Shown here in pieces: positions 15,998 to 29,518 of a DNA stretch of 50,359 nucleotides (positions are counted from its first letter, which is position 1; every line of letters starts with the position of its first letter). The notes below the pieces were generated by a model. It was not told where the DNA came from and made no database searches. It was given only the letters and a program-made list of their open reading frames with translations. Position numbers and translations under genes: made by a program. The DNA is from Porphyromonadaceae bacterium (GTDB lineage Bacteria; Bacteroidota; Bacteroidia; Bacteroidales; UBA12481): contig QYQM01000099.1 in assembly GCA_007280905.1 (NCBI GenBank), positions 1 to 50,359 of the forward strand, written 5' to 3'.

Positions 15998-18481
15998 CTA
16001 CCAGGATAATTTTACTACTGTTATACCGGTACCGCCGAATCGTATGTCTTCATCTTCATAGCGGCTCACCACATCGACACCGGAGAGGTAATCGCGGATG
16101 ATAACACGGAGGATTCCATCACCTTTGCCATGAAGTATCCTTAATTCTCCGGATCCCACCATAACCGCTTCATCAATGAATTCGGTGACCTTCCGCAGTG
16201 CCTCATCAGCGCGTAAACCGCGGATATCCAGGCTGGGAGAAAAAGATAGCCGGCGATTATCCATATCAACCCCGGTAAAACTTGTACCATAACTTTTCAT
16301 TCCGGTAGCCTTCCGGAATTCGTTCTCAGAGACCGGCTCGGCTTGATCGGCAGAAATTGTCGTTATCATCTGCCCCATGGCAACCAGCAGACTTTTTTCC
16401 CGGGTTTCCAGAATTTCAGCAAAGATCTCTTTGTCTTTTAACCGGATCTTACTGCCAATAGCCCATGGACTTACCGGATCCTGTACCTTCACCGGAACCG
16501 GAGTCTCTTCATGCAGGATCTTCTTTCTCACCTGCCGGTTTTCACGTTCTGCTTTCTCGAGGCGTTCGGCACCCAGGGCCAGTGTTTGATCCATATCCGC
16601 CTTAACCGAGTCACGTAAAGACTCAAGGCCTTCCCTGATATCTTTAACCCGCAGTTTTTCAGCCTGTGATTCACGAATTTCCCGGATCGACCGCTCGATT
16701 TTTTTATTGATCCCGGATAAGATCTCTTCAGATTTCTGCCGGGTTTCCTGAATAATCTTCTTCCGTTCTTTTTCTGTGGAGGCAAGAGTCTCAGAATACT
16801 TTGCCAGCAATTCATCGATCTCTTTGGAGTTTTGCCTGATTTTCTGACGTTTGTTTTCCCAGTAGCGCTTATCTCTGGATATTTCCCTGAGATGTTTGTC
16901 GAATTGAATATGATTGTCGCCCACCAGTTCGGAAGCTTTTTGAATCACGTGGTCAGGCAGGCCGATATTCCGGGCAATTTCAAATGCAAATGAGCTGCCG
17001 GGTTTACCGGTTTCCAGCTCAAACAGGGGTTGCATGCGTTGCACATCATATCTCATGGCCGCATTTATTACTCCATCAGCCGAGGCAGCGTAATGTTTCA
17101 GATTGGAATAATGGGTAGTCACCACCCCGTAAGCTTCCGAAGCAGCCAATTCGCTCAGAATGGATTCAGCAATAGCTCCGCCCAGCTGGGGTTCGGTGCC
17201 CGCTCCAAATTCATCAATCATAAACAATGTCCGGGCTCCAGCCTTCTTTAGAAAAAATTTCATATGATGCAGATGCGAACTGTAGCTGCTCAAATCGTTC
17301 TCAATCGATTGTTCATCACCGATATCCAGGAAGAACTGGTCGAAAATACCGGAACTTGAACCTTCCTTAACCGGAACCAGAAAGCCACATTGAATGAGAT
17401 ATTGAATCAAACCGGCAGCTTTCAGGCAGACCGATTTCCCTCCCGCATTCGGTCCGGATATCAGCATGATTCTCTGCTTGTTATCCAGATGGATATTTTG
17501 TGGGACCACCTTTTTCTGTTCCGACCTGAAAACCAGATCCAGTAAAGGATGCCGGGATTGTTCCCAATGAATGATTGGATCTTCGTGTAATAAAACCTGA
17601 CTGCCTTCCCACCTGATGGAAATTTTAGCTTTGGCCCGGGTAAGATCGAATCCTGCAATCACACTATTCCAATTTTCCATGTCAGGAAAATAAGGCCTGA
17701 GCTGATTAGTCAGTGCAACAAGAATCCGCGCGATTTCGCGCTGTTCGGCCATTTCCAGTTCACGCAGTTCATTGTTCATCTCTACCAGTTCGAGCGGCTC
17801 AACAAAGGCTGTGCGTCCTGTTGCAGATTCATCATGAATTAAGCCCTTGATGCGGCGCTTATGGGTAACCGGGATGGGTATAACCAGGCGGCCATCACGT
17901 ATGGAGGCCTGAACGTCCTTTTCAATCCAGCCTTCACCCCGGGCCTGCTGAAGAACGGCATCCATTCTTCTGCCTATACTCGCCTGTAAATGAACCATTT
18001 CATGACGGATACGCTTAAGATCCGGTGAAGCCTGGTCTCTCACCTGCCCTATCTTATTAAAAATCTGGTCGAGTTTTTCCTGAATGAATGGAAAAGCTTT
18101 CAGTTCTTTTGATTTTCCCTTGGTTACCGGCAAAATCCCGGGCGGTTGTTTTTCGAAAAAAACTTCAATTTGCCGCACCGATCCTAATACTCTGCGTACA
18201 TCGAGCCACTCAGGAACATCCAGGAAGGATCCTGGTATCCTGCCTTTCCTGATTGCATTCCGGATATCCACAGGGGCCAGTTCGGGAAAATCCGAATGGT
18301 GTAAAATGATTTCTGCAAATTCAACCACATCCTGCTGCATGGCCCTGACTTCCTGAAAATCAGACGAGGCATGCATGGATGAAGCCAATTCCTGGCCTAA
18401 AGGAGTTACACACAGGTCGACAACTTTCTGCCGGACCTGACTGAAACCGATTTTATCTTCAAATGTATCCGGATAAACCAA
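15998..18481 (-). CDS. mutS2: Endonuclease MutS2
   Basis: The 827-residue protein has the MutS2 layout: core/lever domains (N-terminal IGFSQVRQKVVDLC), Walker A GPNAGGKSV near residue 345, Walker B and signature LFMIDEFGAGTEPQLGGAIAESIL near 415-440, a long coiled coil (~505-640), and a C-terminal Smr domain (LDIRGLRADEAL, LHGKGDGILR, ~745-820). MutS2 proteins act in suppression of recombination and in ribosome-collision rescue in studied bacteria. No in-frame ATG precedes the conserved N-terminus; the start appears to be the TTG at 18481. A hairpin around CATCCGGATG (15963-15993) lies just past the stop. Confidence 0.93.
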   Translation of the reverse strand: MVYPDTFEDKIGFSQVRQKVVDLCVTPLGQELASSMHASSDFQEVRAMQQDVVEFAEIILHHSDFPELAPVDIRNAIRKGRIPGSFLDVPEWLDVRRVLGSVRQIEVFFEKQPPGILPVTKGKSKELKAFPFIQEKLDQIFNKIGQVRDQASPDLKRIRHEMVHLQASIGRRMDAVLQQARGEGWIEKDVQASIRDGRLVIPIPVTHKRRIKGLIHDESATGRTAFVEPLELVEMNNELRELEMAEQREIARILVALTNQLRPYFPDMENWNSVIAGFDLTRAKAKISIRWEGSQVLLHEDPIIHWEQSRHPLLDLVFRSEQKKVVPQNIHLDNKQRIMLISGPNAGGKSVCLKAAGLIQYLIQCGFLVPVKEGSSSGIFDQFFLDIGDEQSIENDLSSYSSHLHHMKFFLKKAGARTLFMIDEFGAGTEPQLGGAIAESILSELAASEAYGVVTTHYSNLKHYAASADGVINAAMRYDVQRMQPLFELETGKPGSSFAFEIARNIGLPDHVIQKASELVGDNHIQFDKHLREISRDKRYWENKRQKIRQNSKEIDELLAKYSETLASTEKERKKIIQETRQKSEEILSGINKKIERSIREIRESQAEKLRVKDIREGLESLRDSVKADMDQTLALGAERLEKAERENRQVRKKILHEETPVPVKVQDPVSPWAIGSKIRLKDKEIFAEILETREKSLLVAMGQMITTISADQAEPVSENEFRKATGMKSYGTSFTGVDMDNRRLSFSPSLDIRGLRADEALRKVTEFIDEAVMVGSGELRILHGKGDGILRVIIRDYLSGVDVVSRYEDEDIRFGGTGITVVKLSW

Positions 18482-18528
18482 TTTGCTATCTTTTAACTCG
18501 CCTGTAAAAATAGCAATTTGAAAGCGGT

Positions 18529-20274
18529 TTACGACATGTAAGGGTTGAGCACAGACAATAGGCTCGCCGGCTTGATGGGTTTAGGAATCGTAGTCAGGCA
18601 GCCAAGATCACGGCAGATTTTGTCCAGTGAGGACCCTTCAAAAGGAATAATGGCAATGATGGGAATCTGGGGAAGCCTTGAAGTGAGTAAATTAATGGAA
18701 TCTTCAACGGTTGAATCATCCAATTGGGCCGATGCAATAATAGAATCAACCGGGTTATTTCTATCCAGATAGTTTAACGCTTCTTTCATGGATTTTGCCC
18801 AAAACAGGTTAACCCTGGTCTGTCTTAATATCATTTCTATATTCAGATAACCCATCTCTTCTGGCTCTATCACAAGAATTACCTTGCTGTTCCAGTTATC
18901 CGGCGGTGGCAATTCTCCTGTTTCCGACAGTTCAGAAATCAGGCCGGGCTCTACTGGTATTTCCGGAGGAGGAATTGGTATAGCCGATGCTTGTCTTCCA
19001 TAAATATCAAGTAATGATTCTGATATCGGATGTTCTTCGAGTTGGCTCACGGGCAATGACACGAAGAAAGTTGAACCAACACCGAGGCTCGATTCCACCC
19101 TAACCTGGCCACCCATCAATTCGGTGAGGCCTTTGCATATAGCCAAACCCATTCCGGTTCCTCCGTATTCCTGTTGTGTACCTGTTATTACCCGACTGAA
19201 ACGTTCGAAAACCATGCCCTGTTTCTCATGTGCTATCCCAATTCCGCTGTCCTGGACATAGAACAATAAAACATCGGAACTTTCTTTTTTCACCCCAAAC
19301 TCAATAAAACCTGAAGTGGTAAATTTCACGGCGTTTGCCAGTAAAAGGCGCATGATCCGGTTGATCTTAACCCCATCGGCCATGACTGACCAATCTATAT
19401 TTTCCCTGATTCCAGTTACCAGAAGTTGAACATCTTTTTTGCCGGATTCCAGGAGATTTTCGTTAAAATAGGAGAAAAGCTCTGCAAGAAGTCGGGTAAT
19501 GGATATCCGGTGATTTTCCTGAACAACCTGACCGGCATTCAGTTTTGATATATCAATTATATCATCAATCAATTGCAGCAATGAATGTCCGCTGTTTTTG
19601 ATGTGTTCAATAAATTCGTTGCGCTCCTCATTACTCACCTCCTCGTCATTCAACAAATTTGAGAATCCGATAATGGCATTCATCGGTGTGCGGATCTCAT
19701 GTGACATGTTAGCCAGAAAGGCTGATTTAAGATCATCTGACTGTTCAGCACGGACTTTGGCTTCAATAAGCTTGATTTCAGTAAGTTTTAACGAAGTAAT
19801 ATCGTGAAATACCAGCATTTTACCCAGAACCCCACCCCGCTTGTCGAACAAAGGATTAATGTCGAGAAGGTAATAGAATACATCGCTGCCAACCTGGATT
19901 TGCAAATCCTGGTGCTTCCGCGAATAATATCTCAGGTTTTCCAGCACATCATGATAGGACTGGAAAACTGTCTCAGCAGGCTGCCCTGCGACCTTTGAGA
20001 TTGAAATCCGGAATATTTTCTGGGCCGAGGAATTAATATCCAGTATGTGATTCTTACTATCCAGAACGATCAATCCGTCAATCATTCTATCTACAACGGC
20101 TCTTCGAGCAATCATAACAATATTGCTGAACCTGTTATAATAGAATGGTCGGGCACCAGACTTTCTTTTCATCCATCCATAAATCATCAGAATAGAGAAC
20201 AATATTGCCAGCATCAACAGCGGCAAAACAATTTTCCAGGCTTGATATGTTGTAACTACTCCCACTTTTTCCAA
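18529..20274 (-). CDS. Hybrid sensor histidine kinase with degenerate receiver domain
   Basis: The 581-residue protein has one N-terminal membrane helix (~13-33) and a PAS-like domain (IDGLIVLDSKNHILDINSSAQKIF, ~60-175). HisKA has the phosphoacceptor His in FLANMSHEIRTPMN (~190-205). The ATPase domain has N-box LLLANAVKF, G1 DSGIGI and G2 GTGMGLAI. A receiver-like domain covers ~465-581. At the expected phospho-Asp site it reads SIIASAQLDD, so it probably cannot be phosphorylated, although the late KP pair is kept. The linker IARRAVVDRMIDGLIVLD resembles kinases that normally carry an N-terminal 7TM module; only one helix is present. The frame opens with TTG at 20274 directly after a stop codon, so the 5' end may be truncated. 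Confidence 0.82.
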   Translation of the reverse strand: MEKVGVVTTYQAWKIVLPLLMLAILFSILMIYGWMKRKSGARPFYYNRFSNIVMIARRAVVDRMIDGLIVLDSKNHILDINSSAQKIFRISISKVAGQPAETVFQSYHDVLENLRYYSRKHQDLQIQVGSDVFYYLLDINPLFDKRGGVLGKMLVFHDITSLKLTEIKLIEAKVRAEQSDDLKSAFLANMSHEIRTPMNAIIGFSNLLNDEEVSNEERNEFIEHIKNSGHSLLQLIDDIIDISKLNAGQVVQENHRISITRLLAELFSYFNENLLESGKKDVQLLVTGIRENIDWSVMADGVKINRIMRLLLANAVKFTTSGFIEFGVKKESSDVLLFYVQDSGIGIAHEKQGMVFERFSRVITGTQQEYGGTGMGLAICKGLTELMGGQVRVESSLGVGSTFFVSLPVSQLEEHPISESLLDIYGRQASAIPIPPPEIPVEPGLISELSETGELPPPDNWNSKVILVIEPEEMGYLNIEMILRQTRVNLFWAKSMKEALNYLDRNNPVDSIIASAQLDDSTVEDSINLLTSRLPQIPIIAIIPFEGSSLDKICRDLGCLTTIPKPIKPASLLSVLNPYMS

Positions 20275-20484
20275 TTAATTCCAATAACTTCCATATACTG
20301 GAAGATTAAGGGAATATTAAATTCATTTCTTAAGGTTCAAGACTATAAGCTCATATTAAATAACAGACTCATTACTTGCGATATAAACATTTTTAATATC
20401 TTATTTTCAGAGAGAATTAACCACATTTAATACTTTCTCGGAATAAACTGCCAATAATGATGCCATTTATTTTTCTTTGCATAT

Positions 20485-21144
20485 ATGGAAAAGCATCCTT
20501 TTTTTTACCGGCACATTATTTGGGATTGGAACGGCACCTTGTTGGATGACAAGTGGCTTTGCATTGAATCGATCAGTACGTTACTGTTGGCCAGAAATCT
20601 GCCGCCCATTGATGAAGAAATATATGCGAGGATCTTCCGGTTCCCGGTTAAAGAATACTACCAGGAAGCCGGTTTTGACTTTATCCATGAGCCATTTGAA
20701 GTTCCGGCCATGGAATTCATCCGGATTTATGACAGCCGGAAGAAGGAATGCCGGCTGCACAAGGGTGCAATCACTGCTCTGGAATTATTTGCGAATATGG
20801 GGTGCACACAATATTTATTATCAGCCAGTGAAACAGGAATGCTGGAGGAAATGACCCTCCATTTTGGAATAACCCACTATTTCGAGAAAATAAAAGGACT
20901 CGACAATCATTATGCACACGGTAAAGGGGATTTGGGACTGGAATTGCTGTCAACCCTAAATGCACCTGCGGATTCAATTGTTATGATTGGAGACACCTGC
21001 CACGACAAGGAAGTTGCTGATTTATTGGGTGTTGCCTCAATTTTATGCACCAATGGCCACTTCCCGGAAGAAAGGCTGATGAATTGCGGCGCCCGTCTGA
21101 TTGGGAATCTGGATGAACTGGCATCTATGATTTCAGGTATTTAA
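20485..21144 (+). CDS. HAD-superfamily hydrolase, phosphoglycolate phosphatase-like
   Basis: The 219-residue protein has HAD motif I as DWNGTLLDD (residues ~13-21), with the nucleophile Asp and a second Asp two positions on (D-x-N variant). Motif II Ser is in YLLSASE (~112-118), then a Lys in KGLDNHYAHGKGD, and motif IV in MIGDTCHDKEVAD (~165-177). The cap region is helical, type C1. It probably removes phosphate from a small metabolite such as 2-phosphoglycolate, but substrate is not readable. A 210-base AT-rich gap without genes precedes it. Its 3' end overlaps the convergent tex gene by 12 bases. Confidence 0.85.
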   Translation: MEKHPFFYRHIIWDWNGTLLDDKWLCIESISTLLLARNLPPIDEEIYARIFRFPVKEYYQEAGFDFIHEPFEVPAMEFIRIYDSRKKECRLHKGAITALELFANMGCTQYLLSASETGMLEEMTLHFGITHYFEKIKGLDNHYAHGKGDLGLELLSTLNAPADSIVMIGDTCHDKEVADLLGVASILCTNGHFPEERLMNCGARLIGNLDELASMISGI

Positions 21145-23268
21145 TCCCTTCATGGTCAGTTGAATTCTCTTTCTTGTTGGGTCTACTTCAAGAACCTTAA
21201 CCTTAACATGTTGATGAAGTTTAACCACCTCGGCAGGGTCAGTAATATATTTATCAGCCATTTGGGAAACATGCACCAGTCCGTCCTGTTTGACACCGAT
21301 ATCCACAAAGGCTCCAAAACGGGTGATATTGGTTACAATTCCGGGAAGCAGCATCCCCGGTTTTACATCTTCGATCTTCTGAACCTCCTGCGAAAACTCA
21401 AAAAGTTTGATTTTACCCCTCGGATCCCGGCCTGGCTTACTCAGTTCGTGGAGAATATCCATAAGCGTCGGCATTCCAATTTCAGGAGTTACATATTTTT
21501 CAGGCTTAATCATTGCCCTTTTAGCCGGATCATGAATGAGTTCGGCAACTGAACATCCGACATCAGCCGCCATCCTCTCGACCACCGGATAAGTTTCAGG
21601 GTGCACCGCACTGTCATCCAAAGGATTGACTGCACCACGAATTCTGAGAAACCCGGCAGCCTGTTCAAATGCCTTGGCTCCCAGCCGGGGAACTTTCTTC
21701 AGCGCCTCACGGCTTTTGAAAGGACCATTCTCTTTTATATAGGCAGCTACATTTTTTGCCAGGGCAGGACCCAGTCCTGAAACATAGGTAAGCAAATGGT
21801 AGCTTGATGTATTCACCTGAACTCCAACACGATTAACACAACTGATCACCACGTGATCCAGGCTTTCCTGCAGTTTTTTCTGATCCACATCATGCTGATA
21901 CTGTCCAACTCCGATAGATTTCGGATCGATTTTGACCAGCTCCGCGAGTGGATCCATCAGGCGCCGGCCAATAGAAACCGATCCCCTGACGGTGACATCG
22001 TACTCCGGGAATTCCTCACGTGCAACATCTGAAGCAGAATACACCGATGCGCCGTTTTCACTCACCACATATACCTCTATTTCGCGTTCGAAACGAATAT
22101 AATTTTTGATAAAATATTCCGTTTCCCGGCTTGCTGTCCCGTTACCGATAGCAATAGCATCCGTTTTATAGGCATCAACCAGTGATTTAATCTTTTTAGC
22201 AGCAATGGAAGTCTCACGTTGGGGAGGATGAGGGAAAATAGTCTCATTGTGTAAAAGGTTTCCCTGCCGGTCGAGGCAAACGACCTTGCATCCCGACCTG
22301 AATCCGGGATCGACAGCAAGGATGTTTTTTTCGCCCAGCGGTGGCATCAATAGCAGCTGCTGAAGATTATCCGCAAAAACCTTTATAGCCTCCTCATCGG
22401 CCTTGTCTTTGTATATATTCCTGTATTCCGTTTCTATGGAAGGTTCCAGCAAGCGGTTATAACTATCCTTAGCAGCCAGCCGAACCTGTTCGGCAGTAAG
22501 ATTCCGTCCCCTGACCACTGAACCGTTAATCCTTTCAATTGCTTGAAATTGATCGGGTTGTATACTCACGCGCAGAAATCCCTCCCTTTCACCCCTGAAA
22601 AGGGCCATGAGCCGATGTGATGGACATTTGCGAAGTGGTTCACAGAAATCAAAATAATCAGAAAACTTGACTCCCTCCTCCTCCTTTTTCTTGACGACGG
22701 TTGAAATAACATAAGCTTCCCGGTCAAAGAGATTTCTTAAAATATTACGTACGCGCTGGTCTTCATTGATCCATTCGGCAATAATATCCCTGGCGCCATC
22801 CAACGCTTCCTCTTCGGTTGCCACCTGATCGTTCAGAAAATTTCCTGCCATAAGAATCGGATCGCCATCGCGCTGAGCCATTATTATTTTGGCCAGTGGT
22901 TCCAGTCCTTTTTCCTTAGCCTTGGTTCCCCTGGTTTTCTTTTTCGGTTTATAGGGCAAATAAAGATCATCGAGCTCTGTCATCGTATTTGCCTGTCTGA
23001 TTTTTTCTTCCAGTTCGGGAGTCAGCAAACCCAGGCCGGTAATGGTTTCGATGATGGTATGCCGCCTGTCATCCATTTCAACCAGTTTTTCTGATTGCTT
23101 TTTTATATCCATCAGGGCAACCTCATCGAGGCTTCCGGTTTTCTCCTTACGATATCGGCTGATAAAAGGAATAGTAGCAGCTTCTTCCAATAAGTGAAGG
23201 GTATTCCGGACTTGCCATTGCTCAACATTCAGGTTGGAGGCGATGATCTTTACGTGGTTGTCGTTCAT
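21133..23268 (-). CDS. tex: Tex-family RNA-binding transcription accessory protein
   Basis: The 711-residue protein matches Tex over its full length: N-terminal helical region with TIPFISRYRKEKTGSLDE, a YqgF-like RNase H fold (LAVDPGFRSGCKVVCLD, ~315-331), helix-hairpin-helix motifs (VSGLGPALAKNVAAYI, ~505), and a C-terminal S1 RNA-binding domain (PGIVTNITRFGAFVDIGVKQDGLVHVSQMA, ~640-670). It acts in the cytoplasm on RNA and transcription complexes; its exact role varies among bacteria. Its ATG overlaps the relA stop by 4 bases, making it the last gene of the recQ operon. Confidence 0.94.
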   Translation of the reverse strand: MNDNHVKIIASNLNVEQWQVRNTLHLLEEAATIPFISRYRKEKTGSLDEVALMDIKKQSEKLVEMDDRRHTIIETITGLGLLTPELEEKIRQANTMTELDDLYLPYKPKKKTRGTKAKEKGLEPLAKIIMAQRDGDPILMAGNFLNDQVATEEEALDGARDIIAEWINEDQRVRNILRNLFDREAYVISTVVKKKEEEGVKFSDYFDFCEPLRKCPSHRLMALFRGEREGFLRVSIQPDQFQAIERINGSVVRGRNLTAEQVRLAAKDSYNRLLEPSIETEYRNIYKDKADEEAIKVFADNLQQLLLMPPLGEKNILAVDPGFRSGCKVVCLDRQGNLLHNETIFPHPPQRETSIAAKKIKSLVDAYKTDAIAIGNGTASRETEYFIKNYIRFEREIEVYVVSENGASVYSASDVAREEFPEYDVTVRGSVSIGRRLMDPLAELVKIDPKSIGVGQYQHDVDQKKLQESLDHVVISCVNRVGVQVNTSSYHLLTYVSGLGPALAKNVAAYIKENGPFKSREALKKVPRLGAKAFEQAAGFLRIRGAVNPLDDSAVHPETYPVVERMAADVGCSVAELIHDPAKRAMIKPEKYVTPEIGMPTLMDILHELSKPGRDPRGKIKLFEFSQEVQKIEDVKPGMLLPGIVTNITRFGAFVDIGVKQDGLVHVSQMADKYITDPAEVVKLHQHVKVKVLEVDPTRKRIQLTMKGLNT

Positions 23269-25394
23269 GGGATTAATTCGTCTGATCGTCTGACGGATAA
23301 AACACCTTTAGTTCGTTTGATACGGTTCATTATGGTTTCCAGATGCGGCCTATCCTGCACAATCAGAGTATACATACCTTCAAACTGGCCATCCTTTGAT
23401 ACAAGGTTCATGGATCGCATACTGACCTTCAGGTCAGATGAGATAAGGCGGCTGATTTCGTTGACTACCGATATGTTATCTTTTCCGGTAATCAGGACAT
23501 TTATCGTGAATCCTCCTCCTGCTCCATGGGAGTCGGTCCAGCGCACCTTCACGATCCGGTAAGGGTAGCGCTCGATCATCTGATGGGCATTGGGGCAATT
23601 CACCCTATGGATTTTAGTTCCCTCTTTGACAGTAACAAAGCCATAAACTTCATCACCAAATATCGGATTGCAGCATTTAGGCAGTTTGTAGTCCACATTA
23701 CCCAGAGTATCATCAATAACCAGGTAATCCTGTGTTTGAGAAGTGGTTTTCACAAAACTATCCACCGTTTTTATGGTCGACAGTTTCTCTTTGAGGAGCT
23801 CAGCAGGTGCTTTATCCTTGAGATATTCCCTTATCGATGCCAGATCGATTTTATTCTCTGAAAGTTGCTGGTAGAGTTCGAGTACATCCTTAAGATTCAG
23901 CCAATTAACAATCCGCTGAATCGTTGTCATATCATATTTAATTCTCCACTGGCTGAGCTTCCGCGTGAGCATTTCTTTGCCCAGATCGGCATCCTGATAA
24001 TCAGCCTGTTTCAGAAATCGTTTTATCCTGGCCTTTGCTTTTGAGGTGAAAACCCAGTTTAGCCAATCTGTTTTGGGCTTTTGCTGCTGGGAAATCGTCA
24101 CTTCCACCTGGTCTCCGTTGACCAGTTTATGGCGGATAGGCACCATCTGTCCATTCACCCGGGCGCCTGTGCAGTGGTAGCCCACATCGCTATGAACCGC
24201 GAAAGCAAAATCCAGTACGGTAGAACCGGCCGTTAGTTTCAGCAGATCGCCCTTGGGGGTGAAAATATAGATCTGGTCGGAATAGAGTTCAGTCTTATCC
24301 TTTGATTCTCCGGTATTGCCCGAATCCTCTGAAGTCTCCAGTGCATCGCGTATCTGGGAAAGCCATTCGACTCCTTCGGCATCGCCCTTGTTCTCCTTAT
24401 ATCGCCAGTGTGCGGCATGTCCCTTTTCAGCAATAGCATCCATCCGCTGCGTCCGGATCTGCACCTCCACCCAGCGTCCTTCCGGCCCGATAACGGTGGT
24501 ATGCAAGGATTCGTATCCATTCAGTTTGGGAGTAGAAATCCAATCCCTTAACCGATTGGGATTGGGCTGATAAAGATCGGTTACAATGGAATAAACCTGC
24601 CAGCAATCAGCTTTTTCATTTTCCGATGGATTCCTAAGGATAACCCGGATGGCAAACAGGTCATACACTTCATCAAATTCCACCGACTGTTGAACCATTT
24701 TTCTCCAGATGGACGGAATTGATTTTGTTCTGCCCTTGATATCACACTGATAGCCCTTTGCCTGCAGCTCGCGGGTTAACGGACTGATAAAACGGGCAAT
24801 ATATTCATCACGATTGGATCGGGTTTCAGCCAGGCGGCGCGAAACATCCCGATAAATATCGGGCAGGAGGTACTCCATGGAGGCCTGCTCAAATTCATGC
24901 TTGATCAGGTATAAACCCAACCGATGTGCGATCGGAGCAAATAAATCGCCGGCATCGTGTGAAAGTTTCAACCGGATCTTCTCAGGCAGACCCTCGATCG
25001 AGCGGATTTCCTGCAGGCGTTCGCCGGTTTTTATCAAAATCACCCTTACATCATTTGAAATACTGAGCAGGAGCTGTATGAATTTATCGGCATGGATTTT
25101 TGTCCGGCTGGTATTTAGTCTTTCGATTTTCTTCAATCCATCGAGAATATTTAGCAGGGGTATGCCGAAATTCTCCGCTACCTGTGTAGAATTCAACCAG
25201 CCATTATTATAGGGAATCGTAAGCAAACAGGCGGCATGAGAGGTATCGCCCAAACCCAGTTCGTTGATTATTATCGGGGTTAATTCCGATAGTTTAATCC
25301 GGATTTGATTGGTTTCCGGTTCAGGAATAGTAGCCAGAAAATTGTTCAGCCATTCCTGCGCCCGTTCTGGAAGATTAACTTCCTGGGTATTCAT
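23265..25394 (-). CDS. relA: RelA/SpoT homologue, (p)ppGpp synthetase with degenerate hydrolase domain
   Basis: The 709-residue protein keeps the long RSH order: HD-type region (~1-195), synthetase (~225-345), TGS (~385-450), helical, and C-terminal ACT (~630-709). Synthetase motifs are intact: YDLFAIRVIL, ISTPKLNGYESLHTTV, WVEVQIRT, EKGHAAHWRYK. In the hydrolase part the HDxxED stretch reads TIPYNNGW, and the later ADRLHNMR-like motif reads GERLQEIR. Hydrolysis of ppGpp is therefore not expected, and the protein should behave as a RelA-type synthetase. TGS and ACT would sense ribosome stalling. It overlaps both neighbours or nearly so, in an operon with recQ, the exonuclease and tex. Confidence 0.92.
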   Translation of the reverse strand: MNTQEVNLPERAQEWLNNFLATIPEPETNQIRIKLSELTPIIINELGLGDTSHAACLLTIPYNNGWLNSTQVAENFGIPLLNILDGLKKIERLNTSRTKIHADKFIQLLLSISNDVRVILIKTGERLQEIRSIEGLPEKIRLKLSHDAGDLFAPIAHRLGLYLIKHEFEQASMEYLLPDIYRDVSRRLAETRSNRDEYIARFISPLTRELQAKGYQCDIKGRTKSIPSIWRKMVQQSVEFDEVYDLFAIRVILRNPSENEKADCWQVYSIVTDLYQPNPNRLRDWISTPKLNGYESLHTTVIGPEGRWVEVQIRTQRMDAIAEKGHAAHWRYKENKGDAEGVEWLSQIRDALETSEDSGNTGESKDKTELYSDQIYIFTPKGDLLKLTAGSTVLDFAFAVHSDVGYHCTGARVNGQMVPIRHKLVNGDQVEVTISQQQKPKTDWLNWVFTSKAKARIKRFLKQADYQDADLGKEMLTRKLSQWRIKYDMTTIQRIVNWLNLKDVLELYQQLSENKIDLASIREYLKDKAPAELLKEKLSTIKTVDSFVKTTSQTQDYLVIDDTLGNVDYKLPKCCNPIFGDEVYGFVTVKEGTKIHRVNCPNAHQMIERYPYRIVKVRWTDSHGAGGGFTINVLITGKDNISVVNEISRLISSDLKVSMRSMNLVSKDGQFEGMYTLIVQDRPHLETIMNRIKRTKGVLSVRRSDELIP

Positions 25395-25975
25395 GGTGTA
25401 CCGTTTTTTATCAGCTTCAGATAAATTTCGAGAGAAACCCAGGCATCGGTTGCTGCATAAACCATTTGCGCCTCGGTGAGAGTATCAGCCTCCCAATTTG
25501 ACAATTGCTGTGACTTGGAAATCCGGAAGCCCAAAACGATCGCAGCCATTTTCTTGACCCCGATATTTTCGATTCCGTAATTCTTAACGATATCCTGAAG
25601 GTCGATAAATCCTTTTGTTTGATGCGGATAGACAGCCTTTAATGCCCTGATGTCCTCATGGATTGCAGCACCTATTTTCAATAGGCTGGCCTGCGTCAGC
25701 AATAGCTCTAGCCCTGGGGAATGGCCCAGTTTATTCATCCGGAATAAAAAAGCCTCTTTGCGTGTAGCAAGCTGCAGCAGTGAAACCGGATTCAGTTTCC
25801 CCTTTTTAAAAGTAGGCCTGGTTTCGGTATCGAAACCAACAATTTTAGAGAACGACAACCTGTGGATAGCTTCAGCAGCTTCCGTCGGGTTGGAAATAAC
25901 ATGAATAGTACCTTCAAAACTCTTCAGGGGTAATGAGTTCAATTCATCATGCTCGATATGACTGGCGAAATTCAT
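25391..25975 (-). CDS. 3'-5' exonuclease, RNase D-like DEDD family
   Basis: The ATG at 25975 gives 194 residues beginning MNFASHIEHDELNSLPLKSFEG, which matches the usual start in Bacteroidota homologues. A GTG at 26026 would add 17 residues and overlap recQ. Exo I is VGFDTETRP (D-x-E), Exo II lies around LLKIGAAIHEDIRALK (Asp), and Exo III is MVYAATDAWVSLEIY (Y-x3-D, DEDDy type). The HRDC domain of true RNase D is missing, as in the short single-domain branch. It overlaps relA by 4 bases. Position between recQ and relA suggests a role in DNA or RNA end processing, but the substrate is unproven. Confidence 0.88.
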   Translation of the reverse strand: MNFASHIEHDELNSLPLKSFEGTIHVISNPTEAAEAIHRLSFSKIVGFDTETRPTFKKGKLNPVSLLQLATRKEAFLFRMNKLGHSPGLELLLTQASLLKIGAAIHEDIRALKAVYPHQTKGFIDLQDIVKNYGIENIGVKKMAAIVLGFRISKSQQLSNWEADTLTEAQMVYAATDAWVSLEIYLKLIKNGTP

Positions 25976-26012
25976 AAAATGATCATGGTTAACCGGTCCA
26001 AATATATCCGTT

Positions 26013-29453
<3,441 letters not shown>

Positions 29454-29518
29454 TTCCTATACCAAACGAATATGTGAAACGTTCTATACAGGCATTTCTT
29501 ATAAACCAGTAAATAATT

